From positions 18,264,922 to 18,328,921 of the forward strand of contig NC_092678.1 of the NCBI RefSeq assembly GCF_964355755.1: a stretch of 64,000 nt of DNA, written 5' to 3'. This DNA comes from Antedon mediterranea (lineage: Eukaryota; Echinodermata; Crinoidea; Comatulida; Antedonidae). The notes beneath the pieces were generated by a model that worked only from the letters and a program-made list of their open reading frames with translations, did not search any database and was not told the DNA's origin. This document shows positions 12,506 to 23,349 of this stretch, piece by piece; the stretch's first letter is position 1; every line of letters begins with the position of its first letter. The translations under genes and the position numbers were made by a program.

Positions 12506-13017
12506 ATGATAAAATAATTATGCTCTATATATTCTTAGGATATTGCCAGAAATAAGATAAGATACATTTATCTTTTTCACCCTTTTTATAGTCATTGTGT
12601 CTATTTGTTAAACAAGTAAAAAGTTTAAGAATCGAACTAATTTTGTTTGACAAGTGTAATCGGGCAGATTTAACTTCATTTGTTTTTTTTTTATATTATA
12701 CTTTAAATTGACGGTAATTGCTTTTGATTGTAATCGTTTATCTATTTTTAAAGAAACTGAACAGTAGCATTCATGCGGGACATTCACCAACATTGGCCAA
12801 CATAACGAGTTGATTATAAAAAGTGGTCATACTTTCATTTCATGGATTTTTTTTTATAGATCACACGTTAATGGTCTTTGACAGTTAGTAAAGAATAAAG
12901 AGAGACATTTATTATAATTTTATTTTTTTGCTCATTAAGTTTCCATAGGAGTAATAGCATGGATAATTTTGTATTGAAACCAACCGTTTAATAAATAATA
13001 GAAACGATCTATTCCTT

Positions 13018-13470
13018 GGTAGGCTTTTGTCTCTGGGTTTCTTATGTCCCTGGGTAGGCTTATGTCCCTGGGTAGGCTTTTGTCCCTGTGTTTCTTATGT
13101 CCCTGGGTAGGCTTATGTCCCTGGGTAGGCTTATGTCCCTGGGTAGGCTTATGTCCCTGGGTAGGCTTTTGTCCCTGTGTTTCTTATGTCCCTGTGTTTC
13201 TTATGTCCCTGTGTAGGCTTATGTCCCTGGGTAGGCTTATGTCCCTGGGTGGGCTTAAGTCCCTGGGTGGGCTTATGTCCCTGGGTGGGCTTATGTCCCT
13301 GGGTGGGCTTATGTCCGTGGGTGGGCTTATGTCTGTGGGTAGGCTTATGTCTGTGGGTAGGCTTATGTCCCTGGGTAGGCTTTCGTCCCTGGGTAGGCTT
13401 TTGTCCCTGGGTAGGCTTTTGTCTCTGGGTAGGCTTATGTCTGTGGGTGGCTAGACCGGTATACCTGGGT
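13018..13470 (+). repeat. 18-bp minisatellite
   Basis: Roughly 25 copies of an 18-bp unit, GGTAGGCTTATGTCCCTG, with variants (TTTTGTCC, GTGGGTGG, TGTTTCTTATG). Because 18 is a multiple of three, the array stays open in more than one frame and gives apparent proteins made of MSLGRL or CPWVGL repeats. I see no evidence that these are translated: the array edges, and not a start codon and splice sites, set the frame limits. Confidence 0.95.
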
Positions 13471-13841
13471 AAGTTTATCTTCCTGTGTGTGCATATATGA
13501 AGATCCTAAGTGTACTTTGTGCAGGTTTGATACTCGTATCCCATTATCCATTTCAATATGGATTAATAATACTGTACCAAATCTGACTTGCTTATAATCT
13601 GACTTACAATTACTTTTGTAGGCAGTAGAAGAGAGCTATAGCAATAGCATAGATATATAATATAGTTCACTATAATCTGCAGTGCAGATTTGCTTTTAAG
13701 TTGTATCTACCAGTAATTTTAATAGAACCATGTTGTCACGTTCCTTACTTTTATTTGAACTTTCCTTTTTATCATCATCAAAAATATAAAATTGGAAAAA
13801 GAATCTTAAGTTGACGTGTTCTTATATTTTATTTCTTGCAG

Positions 13842-13923
13842 TTATCACGGAATCGATATCGTAAGGCAATCAGACAGAAGAAGCAAACTGCACGTAGAAT
13901 GAAGTTGACGTTTTGAAGTTACC
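13842..13923 (+). other. Candidate exon with strong splice borders; coding status unresolved
   Basis: A good acceptor (TATTTTATTTCTTGCAG) ends at 13841 and a consensus donor (ACC then GTGAGT) starts at 13924, giving an 82-bp exon. All three frames stop inside it. One frame reads a basic tail ending ARRMKLTF then stop (TGA at 13914-13916); another reads GIDIVRQSDRRSKLHVE then stop. It could be a 5' untranslated exon, a non-coding RNA exon, or a terminal coding exon read past the donor. The next plus-strand candidate exon is at 31.1 kb. Confidence 0.35.
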
Positions 13924-13957
13924 GTGAGTTCTTGATGTCTTCTGTTTCGCACCATTC

Positions 13958-14319
13958 GGGACTCTACGCATCAGGATGGGCGAATCGGATGCAAGTAGCT
14001 ACTGTCTACTCTGAAGCGTGAATGTTTATTATTTTGTAATTCTGTCGGATTACGATCCAATCTACCGCTCTGCTCACGCTCCACAAATCAGGTTTAACAT
14101 TTACGACAATGATCGCGTTCGGAAATCAATGTGTTAGTGCGCACCTTCTCATCTAACTGTTCTACTCAAAGTCTAACGTTGGAGCATAATACCTTTGCGT
14201 ATGCTATGCTAATGTTATAGAATTTCGATTTAAAATGTAACATGGTTTTTAACAAAAGACAACTGCAAATTGGGACATGTACTGTCATCCAGCTCTTCCC
14301 ATCCTGATGCGTAAAGTCC
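13958..14319. repeat. Inverted repeat, 22-bp arms
   Basis: GGACTCTACGCATCAGGATG (13959-13978) recurs inverted at 14298-14319 with one mismatch over 22 bases. The left arm begins about 35 bases after the donor of the 13.84-kb candidate exon. No target duplication or further terminal structure is visible. Confidence 0.65.
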
Positions 14320-14504
14320 ATATTGTTTAACCAAGAGAGCATGTTGATTTTAAACATGCACTGTTTTCTTACCAACACCATCATGATGACTGTTTTCATC
14401 TGTTCCTTACAAATTCTATTCATCAACATCTGCAAAATCAAACTGCCCCATTTGGTTAAGATATTTAGATGTACAATTTCTAGTTAAAAGCGACTTGGCT
14501 AGCC

Positions 14505-14860
14505 GATTGAGCTACTGGGCTTGCAGAATCAGTTGCCCTTGTTCCTGGACAACCAAAAATGTACATAGGGCAACTAAAGTAAAATGGGCAACCAAGTAAA
14601 ATCCACAGTGTTTTGCATAAACTGTACAGTCTCTCTCTGTTAGATCATTTCGGCCACCATATGTTTGGCCGCTGAATTTGAACTACTGGGCTTGCAGAAT
14701 CAGTTGCCCTTGTTCCGGGACAACCGAAAATAAGGAAACTAAATAAATAAAATGGGCAAACAAGTAAAATCCACAAAAAGATTACAACAGTGTATTCCAT
14801 AAACTGTACAGTCTCTCTCTCTGTTAGATCATTTCGGCCACCATTTGGCCGCTGATTTCT
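14505..14860 (+). repeat. Two-copy tandem duplication, about 175 bp
   Basis: Both units start TACTGGGCTTGCAGAATCAG and TTGCCCTTGTTCC and end with TAAACTGTACAGTCTCTCTC, TTAGATCATTTCGGCCACCA and TTTGGCCGCTGA. Unit one starts near 14513 and unit two near 14684. A minus-strand frame covering part of it is a by-product of the repeat. Confidence 0.85.
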
Positions 14861-15188
14861 AATCGGTATATGATATAGGATAATAAAATACATAGATAAA
14901 AGACTGAGAAAATTTGAATTAAATTGTTGGGATAGTGTCCTTATTGTCTCATTTACACACAATTTGTATTTACCTTTTGAAGATAAAATCATGGAAGTCA
15001 CTACTGTAGCAAATTAATTTTAAGCCAACACTAAGGTGCTTACACTCTTTTATCACTATATCATAAATATAATAAAAATCAATAAAGGTTGCTTAGTTAT
15101 AGTTGTTTTGATATTTAAAACAAACTTTTACTGAAGATACAGGTACATGGCATAACTATGCGCTATTTTATAAATAGAATTTTAATAT

Positions 15189-15906
15189 TACCGTAAATCT
15201 TCTAATAGTAACCCACACTCTAACAGTAACCCCCCTTCTAATAGTAACCCACACTCTAACAGGAACCCCCTTCTAATAGTAACCCACCTTATAAGTCAAT
15301 CTATAATAGTAACCCACTACTCTAATAGTAACTCCCTTTCTAATAGTAACCCACCTTATAAGTCAATCTATAATAGTAACCCACACTCTAACAGTAACCC
15401 CCCTTCTAATAGTAATCCACCTTATAAGTCAATCTATAATAGTAACCCACACTCTAACAGTAACCCCCCTTCTAATAGTTACCTACCTTATAATTCAATC
15501 TATAATAATAACCCACTAATCTAATAGTAACCAAGGGGGTTAATATTAGAGTCTCAAAAACTATTGACAAAATGACATTTGTGAAGACTGGTCGTTTATG
15601 ATGCAGCCGCATTTTGAAAACAAGGAGATAATGCATGTTGATCTCGGGAGTGGGGGAGGATTGAGCGTTTTTGAGTTTATAAAATACAGTTAAGAGTTCA
15701 AACAAATTATTTATTCGTACTGTTTTATTATTTTGCTATGATTTGCTGACCGGAAAAGCTGAGGTGGGTTACTATTTTCCTGTGCCTAATTTAAGATTAG
15801 TAATAGTAACCCACTACTCTAATAGTAACCCCCTTCTAATAGTAACCCACCCTAAAAAACAATCAAAGAATAATAGCCCAGGGTTACAATTAGAAGATTT
15901 ACGGTA
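15189..15906. mobile_element. TIR element with internal TAATAGTAACCC repeats
   Basis: The left end TACCGTAAATCTTCTAAT recurs inverted at the right end (ATTAGAAGATTTACGGTA, to 15906). Both arms are made of arrays of TAATAGTAACCCAC, CTCTAACAGTAACC and TTATAAGTCAATCTA-type units, densest at 15200-15535 and again at 15795-15860. The terminal inverted repeat is therefore the end unit of the array. No transposase. The target duplication is not clear. Confidence 0.75.
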
Positions 15907-16022
15907 TACTAATTGTATAGTAGTGTTGAAAAAAATAAAGGGAAAGATTTTATTCTTTGCATTTATAGTGATTTTATTTTGCGTCTGACTTCACTTAAAC
16001 CCAATTTTTATTATCAATCTAA

Positions 16023-16301
16023 GGGCGCGTTTATACAACACGCTACGCATATCCATTTAAAAACTCAATAACTGAATAAACTAAATTTTAAACGAAATCA
16101 TCCTTTATTAAAATCCTTTATAAAACTTATATTAATTCATAATGCATGCGAGTATATACAACTTATATTATGAATTACAGTATAACACGGTATTACTATT
16201 TAATGTGTAACTGCAAGGTTTTTGTGATGTTGACCTCGGCCCGTGCAACATGCTAGAAATTAAAGACGTGTTCAAATTTAGGGTGTTGTATAAACACAGC
16301 C
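16023..16301. mobile_element. MITE with TAA target duplication, 279 bp
   Basis: The left end GGGCGCGTTTATACAACAC matches the reverse-complemented right end GGCTGTGTTTATACAACAC. TAA flanks both sides (16020-16022 and 16302-16304). Short TIRs and a TWA/TAA duplication fit PIF/Harbinger-type MITEs. It is non-coding. Confidence 0.75.
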
Positions 16302-17027
16302 TAACACTAATATTTAGCACTTTTCTAACTACTTATGTAGGGCCTACAGTTACAGTCTTACTATAGGTTTTAATATTGGCTAAAGTTACATATTAACTTA
16401 ATTATTAAATTTTAATTTTTAATGCTAGTCAAAATATTTATTTAGAATAGTTTTTTCCAGTTTTTATAGTAATTTTCAAGTGAAAAAAGTTTTTATATAA
16501 ATATGATTTTCATTAAAAAAACATTTTTATTAATGCAAAATTCTGAAATTTAAAATTTGACTAAATATTAAAATAGAAAAGTACACTGTAGTAAATTGAT
16601 AACATGAATCATGTGACATTGGTCATGTGACATGAATCATATGACAGGCTCTTATTTTAAACAAAAAACAAACCATATACTAATTAAATTATCAAATCCT
16701 TTTTCAGCTTGTGCTATATTTGCGTGAGTGTATAGTCATGTTTTGGTTTAAATGGCCACCTGCCTGTCATATAACATCAATCAAACGAAATGTTTTTGAA
16801 ACGATAATGTCATGATTTGACCATCTAATAACAATTTTTAATATATTTTAAAACAGCCTGGCTGATTTTATCAAAGCGAGTAATAAATATAGATGTATTT
16901 GTCGACTCATAGACTCTTCCAATATAATGTAATTTGCTTGGAAACTGGTCTAAAGGAAATATTTTAATATATCCTGACTTTTTGATGAAAACATGTTTAC
17001 AATGTTGATGAGGACTAATGTTCACAC

Positions 17028-17790
17028 TCTTGGTGTTCCTTCGTTTTTTTGATCTAATTTAAGGTCACAAACTACACACACACTTGACAAAATACAAATA
17101 TTCTTTTTTCCCGCGTACTGTAAGAGCATGGAATGTGCTTCCAGAATGCATTAAACAAGCATCATCATTACAAATCTTTAAATCAACACAATGGACAAAC
17201 ATAGATGATTGCACAATCACTATTGCACCACCTAATAGCATGTACTGCCAAGTCATGGGCTTCAATTTAATGCAGCAATCGATTTATGTGTATTAATGTT
17301 TGGACGTTGATTTGTTTGTTTTTCATTTTTGTTTGGTCAGTTTAGTGAAGTTGTGAAATTAATAAATTAAAAAATTAAAACCAAAAAAAAAAACACACTT
17401 GAAAGGCAAAACAAATAGAATAATCATATTAACTTTTCAGCAAAAATACCGGGTTTTCCCCAATTTGTTTGTATTAACGGATTCCGCCAAAAACAGAAAC
17501 GCATTTAATACAGCTACTAGACAACGTCAGACTAGGCCTATAGCTAGCGTACAATATTCGTGCGTTACCACTGTTTACCAGCTAGGCCTACAGAAACTAA
17601 AGCCTAGTTAGCCTTTAGATGAGAACATTCGATCTGAGCTACTTAGGTAGCGCATTGTTTTTCTCTTTTTTATCATAAAACATACATTTAAGACGAGGAA
17701 TGACCTGGTTTATTGTTTTTTAAGTAATATGCATTATTTTTACAAAACGTCAAACATTGTAGGGATAGTATATTCTTAGCAACTCGAGAA
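17028..17790. mobile_element. Diverged copy of the 11.0-kb TIR element, interrupted
   Basis: 17040-17087 resumes at 17393 and the two parts together align with about 11120-11725. Shared words include GATCTAATTTAAGRTCACAA, ATACCGGGTTTTCCCCAATT, TACCAGCTAGGCCTACA and TTTAAGACRAGGAATGAC. The outer TIRs are not recognisable here. The break between the parts is a retrotransposon insertion with a 10-bp duplication, so this element is older than that insertion. Confidence 0.7.
17088..17392 (+). pseudogene. 5'-truncated non-LTR retrotransposon, RT carboxy-terminal tail
   Basis: The frame to the TAA at 17294-17296 reads KYKYSFFPRTVRAWNVLPE and then SSLQIFKS, the characteristic end of jockey/CR1-type ORF2 proteins. 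A short 3' untranslated part follows and ends in poly-A. The direct repeat ACACACTTGA flanks the insert (17078-17087 and 17393-17402), so its ends are known to the base. It lacks the catalytic RT region and cannot move on its own. It is a dead-on-arrival copy that landed in the older TIR element. Confidence 0.85.
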
Positions 17791-18750
17791 ATAACAATTG
17801 TGAAAAATAAGTTAGCATTTAGCAGCCTTTTATTATTCTTTAGGATCTGCTAACCTGCAGTGTATGCCTCTTTTCTCTGCAATCTTTGTGATTCTATTTT
17901 CTTAATATTGAGTCTTCTATTTTTAAACACTGTTTATATATCACTGTAATCCATCCCTGTGGATTCATACTGAAACTATGAATCAGCAAAATATTGTGCA
18001 TGCTCAACAACATGGAATAAATCGTTTTAGTTTTAACTAAATTTAGAACAAACTGTGGTTTAGCCATTGCAATGAAGATCCATCAGATGTCGTTAGCATA
18101 ACCAACTGCATGTGCTTCTCTTCTTTTGTGACCTAATTATGGGTAATTTTCTCGTAAATTTGTTGTGCACGCCCTTGGGTATGAAACCTAATGCAATTTG
18201 TTGCTTCAGTGGTTGTTTTTTAAAGCGGTGTGTGATGTACGTCTAATTGTTTCAATTAAGTTAGTATGAAGTTCGTGGTTTCTTGTGGTCTGTGCAAATG
18301 TTTTTTAACATACATTTGAATGATGATTTGAAAGAACATTTTTTGTTAATCATTCTGGCTTTTCTTTCTTTTTAATGTTGTTAATGATGTATTTTGTTCT
18401 TTTTTCCCTGTAAAAAAAAGTATCTATCTTAACAAATTCTTTGATGGAATGTTTTTTATAAGTTATATTTTTTTGGCCATCAATGTTTTACAAAAAAAAA
18501 ACAAGTTTATTAATGTATTGTCTTGTCAAAGAGAGAAAGCCAATTGGAATTGAAGTCCTGTTTCGGCTGCGAAAAAATAACCGGTTAATAACCATTGTGA
18601 ATAAATTTACCCCAATTTCTTGGAAGCAGAAACAGGACAACTGGTTATATGGCAGACTGAAAATAATGGTTAAAAACACCAAATTGATTTGGTGTTAGAA
18701 CACCATTTAACAGGTTATCACTTTTATTTTTCATTTATACAATGAAACTC
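17791..18750. other. Spacer with a weak inverted repeat
   Basis: GTCCTGTTTCGGCTGCGAA (18557-18575) faces an inverted GCAGAAACAGGACAACTGG (18627-18645), and similar text recurs once near 59500. This may be a decayed foldback element. No gene was seen. Confidence 0.4.
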
Positions 18751-18751
18751 C

Positions 18752-18905
18752 TCCTTTGGGATATCCCTAGTTAGAGGACATCCCTATTAAGAGGACACAT
18801 GTGAATTGAATGAAGGGACAACTAAAACCAATCCCTATTTAGTCAGACACCCCTTTGTTGGGTTCTGAAAGTGTCCCAATAATAGGGGTTCTTTCTTAAC
18901 CCTAC
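18752..18905. mobile_element. Decayed element with GGACATCCCTATTAAGAGG ends
   Basis: GGACATCCCTATTAAGAGGA on the left faces GTGTCCCAATAATAGGGGTT on the right in partly inverted form. Single-ended relatives occur at 21151-21176 (ACATCCCTATTAAGAGAGG) and 37570-37590 (GTGTCCCCTTAATAGAGGTT). The right border is uncertain. Confidence 0.5.
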
Positions 18906-19407
18906 ACAACATCCCTACAAAGTCTAAACAAATTTACACCTTGAATAGAAACAATTCAAGGGTTAGTACTTAGTAGAAAATGCTACATTTGCATTCCATA
19001 CCCCCCAGACTAGGGCATACTCCTATTGAGGGATGTGATGTCTCAAGAGTGAGTGGTTGACACTCTGTGATCCCATACAAACTTAACTGCCTACTAAACT
19101 CTTAAGGTCAATTGTACCTGATTTCCAAGCTGTGTAAAATGTATTCAATCAGTATATATTAATTTTCTCTTCTTAAATGCTTCTTTCTTACTTTCTGTTT
19201 TTTCCTGTTGAATGTTGTAATGTCAAATGAAAGTTGATTTGAACGTGCCGGTAACTTGTGAAAATAGGTATAATGACTTCCAGTTTAATAAAAGTTATAC
19301 TATACAGTTTATTATAGAGTCCGTATTTATTATTTTCTCTTCAGTAATCTCTATGCTTGCACCAGTATAGACAATACCAAGCTGTCTTTGATTGCGGTGA
19401 CCTCTAC

Positions 19408-19452
19408 CATAGAGATATTATAGTTATTATAGTTCACTATAATATCTCTATG
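19408..19452. repeat. Perfect 17-bp hairpin
   Basis: CATAGAGATATTATAGT is followed after 11 bases by its exact reverse complement. It could be a tiny foldback remnant. It is not next to a recognised gene. Confidence 0.8.
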
Positions 19453-19696
19453 CCTCTACTTTTACCAGATTGTGCCGTAAAAAAATGGCCAAGAATTAAG
19501 GCAGAATTTTGGCCTTCGAAAATAATATTTTACAATATAACATTGCTGTTCTGACATAGCCAGCCCCATCTATAACTACTCAGGCCTACGTAGAAACTTG
19601 TATGTCAGTCGGTTTTTATATCAAACTCGGTAAATTTAGTGGCGTTCACAGTGGCTACTTAGCCATCCTATTCACCAAATCCGCCACTGCCAGGAC

Positions 19697-20625
19697 GCGA
19701 TTTTTTTTTTCGTTCATAAGTTGGGGACCCCCTCTTGAAACGTCACAAAATAAACATGAATAATTCATCAGTTAAATTTTCTTGTTCCGTGTGCACCCAA
19801 GCGTATAGCAAAAAGAAGTGAGCACACAAGTGCGGTACGATTCTAGGCCTATCTCCGCTGTTGTTGCGGCGTGCGATTTCATAGAAGATAGCAGCGTTTG
19901 GTGTGGATTGTCGAAATAATCAGCCTTTAGTTTATGGTGTTTTTAATATAATTTATTACTAAAGAATTACGTGTTAAAATTCTAGTTTCTATTAATACTA
20001 TTAGGCCTAATTATTAGTCTCTAAACCCATGTGTGTCTATTCTAGTAGTAGCTCTGTGGGTGTGTGTGACGTGTGTGTGTTAGGTATGACCAAAGATAGT
20101 TATCTTTGGTATGACACAATCCGAGTAATAAGTCAGCAAAATTAAACAATAAACATTACACAAAAATACATTTTTTATTCTCGTGGGTCAAATCTTCCCA
20201 TCTCATGTGTTCATATACGGGCATTTTTAAAGTTCCTTTGAGTACATGCATATTGTTTGATAATAAAATAGCAGAATTAAAAAAATACAGTACACAAATT
20301 ATACACATTCTTTATTCTTGTGGGTCATAAGCTTTATTTGGGCTATGTCCAATGAATTACTACTTAGTTTAATGTCTTGCCTAGCTGTTGATTAGCCTCG
20401 ACTCGACACATTTTGTGTGAAGAAGAGTGCGCGAAGGCAATCACGTGAATTGACTTAGAATCCTAGGCCTACTGTAGAAAGTATCGTATCACAGTTGTGT
20501 AATCACTTCTTGTTGCTATACGCTTGGGTGCACACGGAACAACAAATTTAACTGATGAATTATTCATGTTTATTTTGTGACGTTTCATGAGGGGTCCCCA
20601 ACTTATGTACGAAAAAAAAAATCGC
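19697..20625. mobile_element. Mutator-like TIR element, 929 bp, 9-bp target duplication
   Basis: The first about 130 bp, starting GCGATTTTTTTTTTCGT, recur inverted at the right end with only scattered differences. Shared inner words include AAGTTGGGGACCCC, ACGTCACAAAATAAACATGA and GTGCACCCAAGCGTATAGCA. TGCCAGGAC flanks both ends (19688-19696 and 20626-20634). Long TIRs plus a 9-bp duplication are the hallmark of Mutator (MULE) insertion. The interior has a perfect hairpin (ACCAAAGATA and its complement, 20089-20110) and two diverged direct repeats around TTTTTTATTCTCGTGGGTCA. No transposase frame, so it is non-autonomous. Confidence 0.85.
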
Positions 20626-20634
20626 TGCCAGGAC

Positions 20635-21180
20635 ATGGTACTTTCTAGTTTCTAGACCATTGTTTGTACCTGAGTAATTCATACAGATTTTCTTTATCGT
20701 AGTTTTACCAATATTTATGAGATTTTACCAAGATGTTCTATTGGTCAGGCAGTGTTTGGTAAATTGCCCATCCATTTGTTAATTTAAATTTTGTAGCCAA
20801 TGTTCAGATTATCAATTTACTAGCTGACAATTCTGTTAGATTGACAAAGTCCAGTGCGATCAAGGTTTTAGGTGATTAGCTAGATATTAAAAGATATACA
20901 GATGCATTATTCCCATGGTTCTAGTCCAGTACTTATTCATTGCCAATATGAATTTTGATATTCCAACAAAATACAAACCAATTTCAAGGTTGATTAAATT
21001 AGTTTTTGCTGATGAATTTGACAACTGCAGATGCTATAATTTTAATTTAATTAATTTTGTTATTAGGAACATTTTCATGAGGTTATTTAGTTTTAATGTT
21101 TTTAGTAGTAACTAATTGTATGTGTTGTGTAACCTATTTTTTATTTATTCTCAAGGAACATCCCTATTAAGAGAGGTAAT
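20635..21180. other. Spacer, nothing recognised
   Basis: AT-rich sequence with one 66-codon random-looking frame and no splice-bounded segment. The last 30 bases are the single-ended ACATCCCTATTAAGAGAGG remnant. Confidence 0.4.
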
Positions 21181-21181
21181 A

Positions 21182-21667
21182 CAGTCGACTCCGCCTAAGT
21201 CGAATATAATGGGACTAGTATAAAAATTCGAGTTATGCAAACTTCGACTTACAGATTTGTAATAAAAATGCTAGGCCTAGACCTAGGTTCACTCACTAGC
21301 CGCGCTAAGGCTAGGCCTAGGCTAGTAGACCCTGTCGCGATCGCGGCCCACAAGCCTTCTTGAATTGAGTTTGCTTAGCTGGCTAGGCCTAATAAATGCT
21401 AAGCCTCCTTTATCAGCAAAGACAACTATATTTTTTTTATGGTTTAAGCCGTAACAATAAGAAAACGTGTAATAAATACATTTCGTTCTTATTCGAAATC
21501 GGTATCCATTATTTATTGCCAAAGACGTCGACTTAGACGAATTTCAACTTAAATAATTCGACTTACTAATAAAAATTACACAGTAATGAATAGGAAAGAA
21601 TTGGGACTTTCAGAAAAATTCGACTTTTGCAATTTTTCGACTTACGCGAATTTGACTTAGTCGACTG
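21182..21667. mobile_element. pogo/Tigger-like MITE, 486 bp, TA duplication
   Basis: The left end CAGTCGACTCCGCCTAAGTC faces an inverted right end (reverse complement CAGTCGACTAAGTCAAATTC). TA is on both sides (21180-21181 and 21668-21669). Ends beginning CAGT with TA duplication fit pogo/Tigger-type elements. Short AGTCGAA words recur along both arms. The middle (about 21268-21455) is a block that also stands alone at 22672-22818. The element splits an older ACATCCCTATTAAGAGAGG remnant. Confidence 0.75.
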
Positions 21668-21814
21668 TATATGTTTTAATATTTCAGCTAATCCTTATTA
21701 ATGAGACACATTGTTGTTTCATCTCATTAAGAAATTGACCGTATACAGGCCTAGTTAAAGATATATTGTCTCCCTAAAAAAATATTTTATTTAAATTTTT
21801 TTGTTGAATATGTT

Positions 21815-22108
21815 ATTTTAATGTCACATAATAGTTATTCACTCTCACAAAAAATTGGGTCTGAAAAAAATTTATTTACCTGAGAAAAATGTAATTTAAA
21901 GCAAAAAATGGTCAAATTGTCTGGAAGACAATGAGTTTTTGGGTAATTTAACTGTTTATTTTGTCTTTTTATAGGTGAAATAATTTTTTCCCCCGTTTTT
22001 TTTCTTATGGAAGTGAACAACTTCATTAAAACTGCAAAATGGCCTATTCAAAGTCCGATTTTAAAAATCTAAATTTTTCATGATTTTGGGGGACAATACA
22101 TCTTTAAA
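21815..22108. repeat. Dispersed repeat, about 285 bp, copy 2
   Basis: Aligned with 12215-12505 throughout, ending in TTTTGGGGGACAATACATC. Divergence is moderate with several small indels. It has no TIR or open frame. Confidence 0.75.
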
Positions 22109-22525
22109 TGTGCTTTTTTATACACACTGTAATGTTGTTACATAATTACGTGGTGGATGAGAATTGCCAAGGTAAATTTTATGTACAAACAGATGTGGTA
22201 AAAACAATTTAATGGACATGTACATTGTTTTTAGACATAATAATTGTGCCAAGTTTTATTTTTAAAACTGTCTTTCATGCCAAGTAGGTTAACATTGTCA
22301 CTATTTAAAGTTTATTTAACTTTGTCAACTTTTTTGTCACCATATGCTTTTGTGATATGCCGTACATAAGTGCCACTTTATAACTTTTTGTAGCTTGAGT
22401 GTACATCATTTACTTATTCACTTAAATACTCAAATTTAACATGATTCTTCCATACAAACCTGTTCATTTGGTACACTTGTCTTTCTCTAAGGTGTCAATG
22501 TAAATGTATATATGTACTGTGCAAA

Positions 22526-22659
22526 ATCATTTTCGTTTCCCATGTTCTAGCTGCCAACAGTGACGGATCGAGGATTTGCCATTTTTAGGCCATGGCCCCC
22601 TATTTCAAAATCCTGGTTCCGCCACTGTTGGCAGCAAGAACACGGGAAAAGAAAATGAT
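22526..22659. repeat. 41-bp-arm inverted repeat with hAT-like inner ends
   Basis: The arms match at 37 of 41 positions (ATCATTTTC at the outside, GCTGCCAACAGTG at the inside). The inner boundaries read CAGTGACGGATCGAGGATTT and, inverted, CAGTGGCGGAACCAGGATTT, which look like hAT termini. The palindrome continues outside these words, so a clean hAT insertion with direct 8-bp duplication is not shown. Confidence 0.65.
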
Positions 22660-22671
22660 ATAAATGGCAAA

Positions 22672-22818
22672 TTTTAGGCCTAGGCTAGTAGACCCTGTCG
22701 CGATCGCAGCCCACAAGATGAGCCTTCTTGAATTGAGTTTGCTTAGCTGGCTAGGCCTAATAAATGCTAAGCCTCCTTTATCAGCAATGACAACTATATT
22801 TTTTTTATGGTTTAAGCC
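22672..22818. repeat. Detached copy of the interior of the Tigger-like MITE
   Basis: About 147 bp, nearly identical to 21303-21452, including CTAGTAGACCCTGTCGCGATCG, GAATTGAGTTTGCTTAGCTG and CTAAGCCTCCTTTATCAGCA. The main difference is a 5-bp insertion (GATGA). It lacks the TIRs present in the copy at 21.2 kb. Confidence 0.85.
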
Positions 22819-23349
22819 TAACTGAAATTAGTGTCCTATCCTATTATTAGTGTCCTGTCTTTTGCATTACAATTAGCAAAGTTTAGGGGGAACCCGGACA
22901 TCCCCCACCTTCCCCCCCCCCTCTTGAAAATGGAACATAAACCCCCAGTATCCACCCTAAGGTGTCCCCTAAATAGTGGTTGAATTGTAATAACTTTTAA
23001 ATTAAAAAAATATTCAACTTTTGGTGAAGGATAAATGTTAAATTAGTGACATTATCTTTTAATTTCAAGTGACAACCTACAAGGCCATTACCAGCTGTCA
23101 GTGACAATATCCTGTAATAAAACTACAATCATCTTTCCAAGAATTATGTAACAAATCTTATCAAAACATACACATCTCGGACAATATTTTTTACATAGTT
23201 TTGCCAAAAATGTCAACCACCCATAAAATGTCAACTCTTTAAAGCCAATTGCCTGAAATGTTAAATCCTTTTTAATATTGTTGGCTCCTGTATTTGACAT
23301 TAATAATTGTACAGTATGCTACCATTTGCCATTTCAGCAGTCTTGATTT

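Noticed and set aside
13044-13500. Two overlapping open frames made of MSLGRL and CPWVGL repeats
   Set aside because: They are translations of the 18-bp minisatellite, whose unit length is a multiple of three; no independent coding evidence.
19345-19396. A 52-bp exon after TATTTTCTCTTCAG ending at GCG/GTGACC
   Set aside because: Open in one phase only, which does not match the other candidate exons, and it abuts a hairpin remnant.
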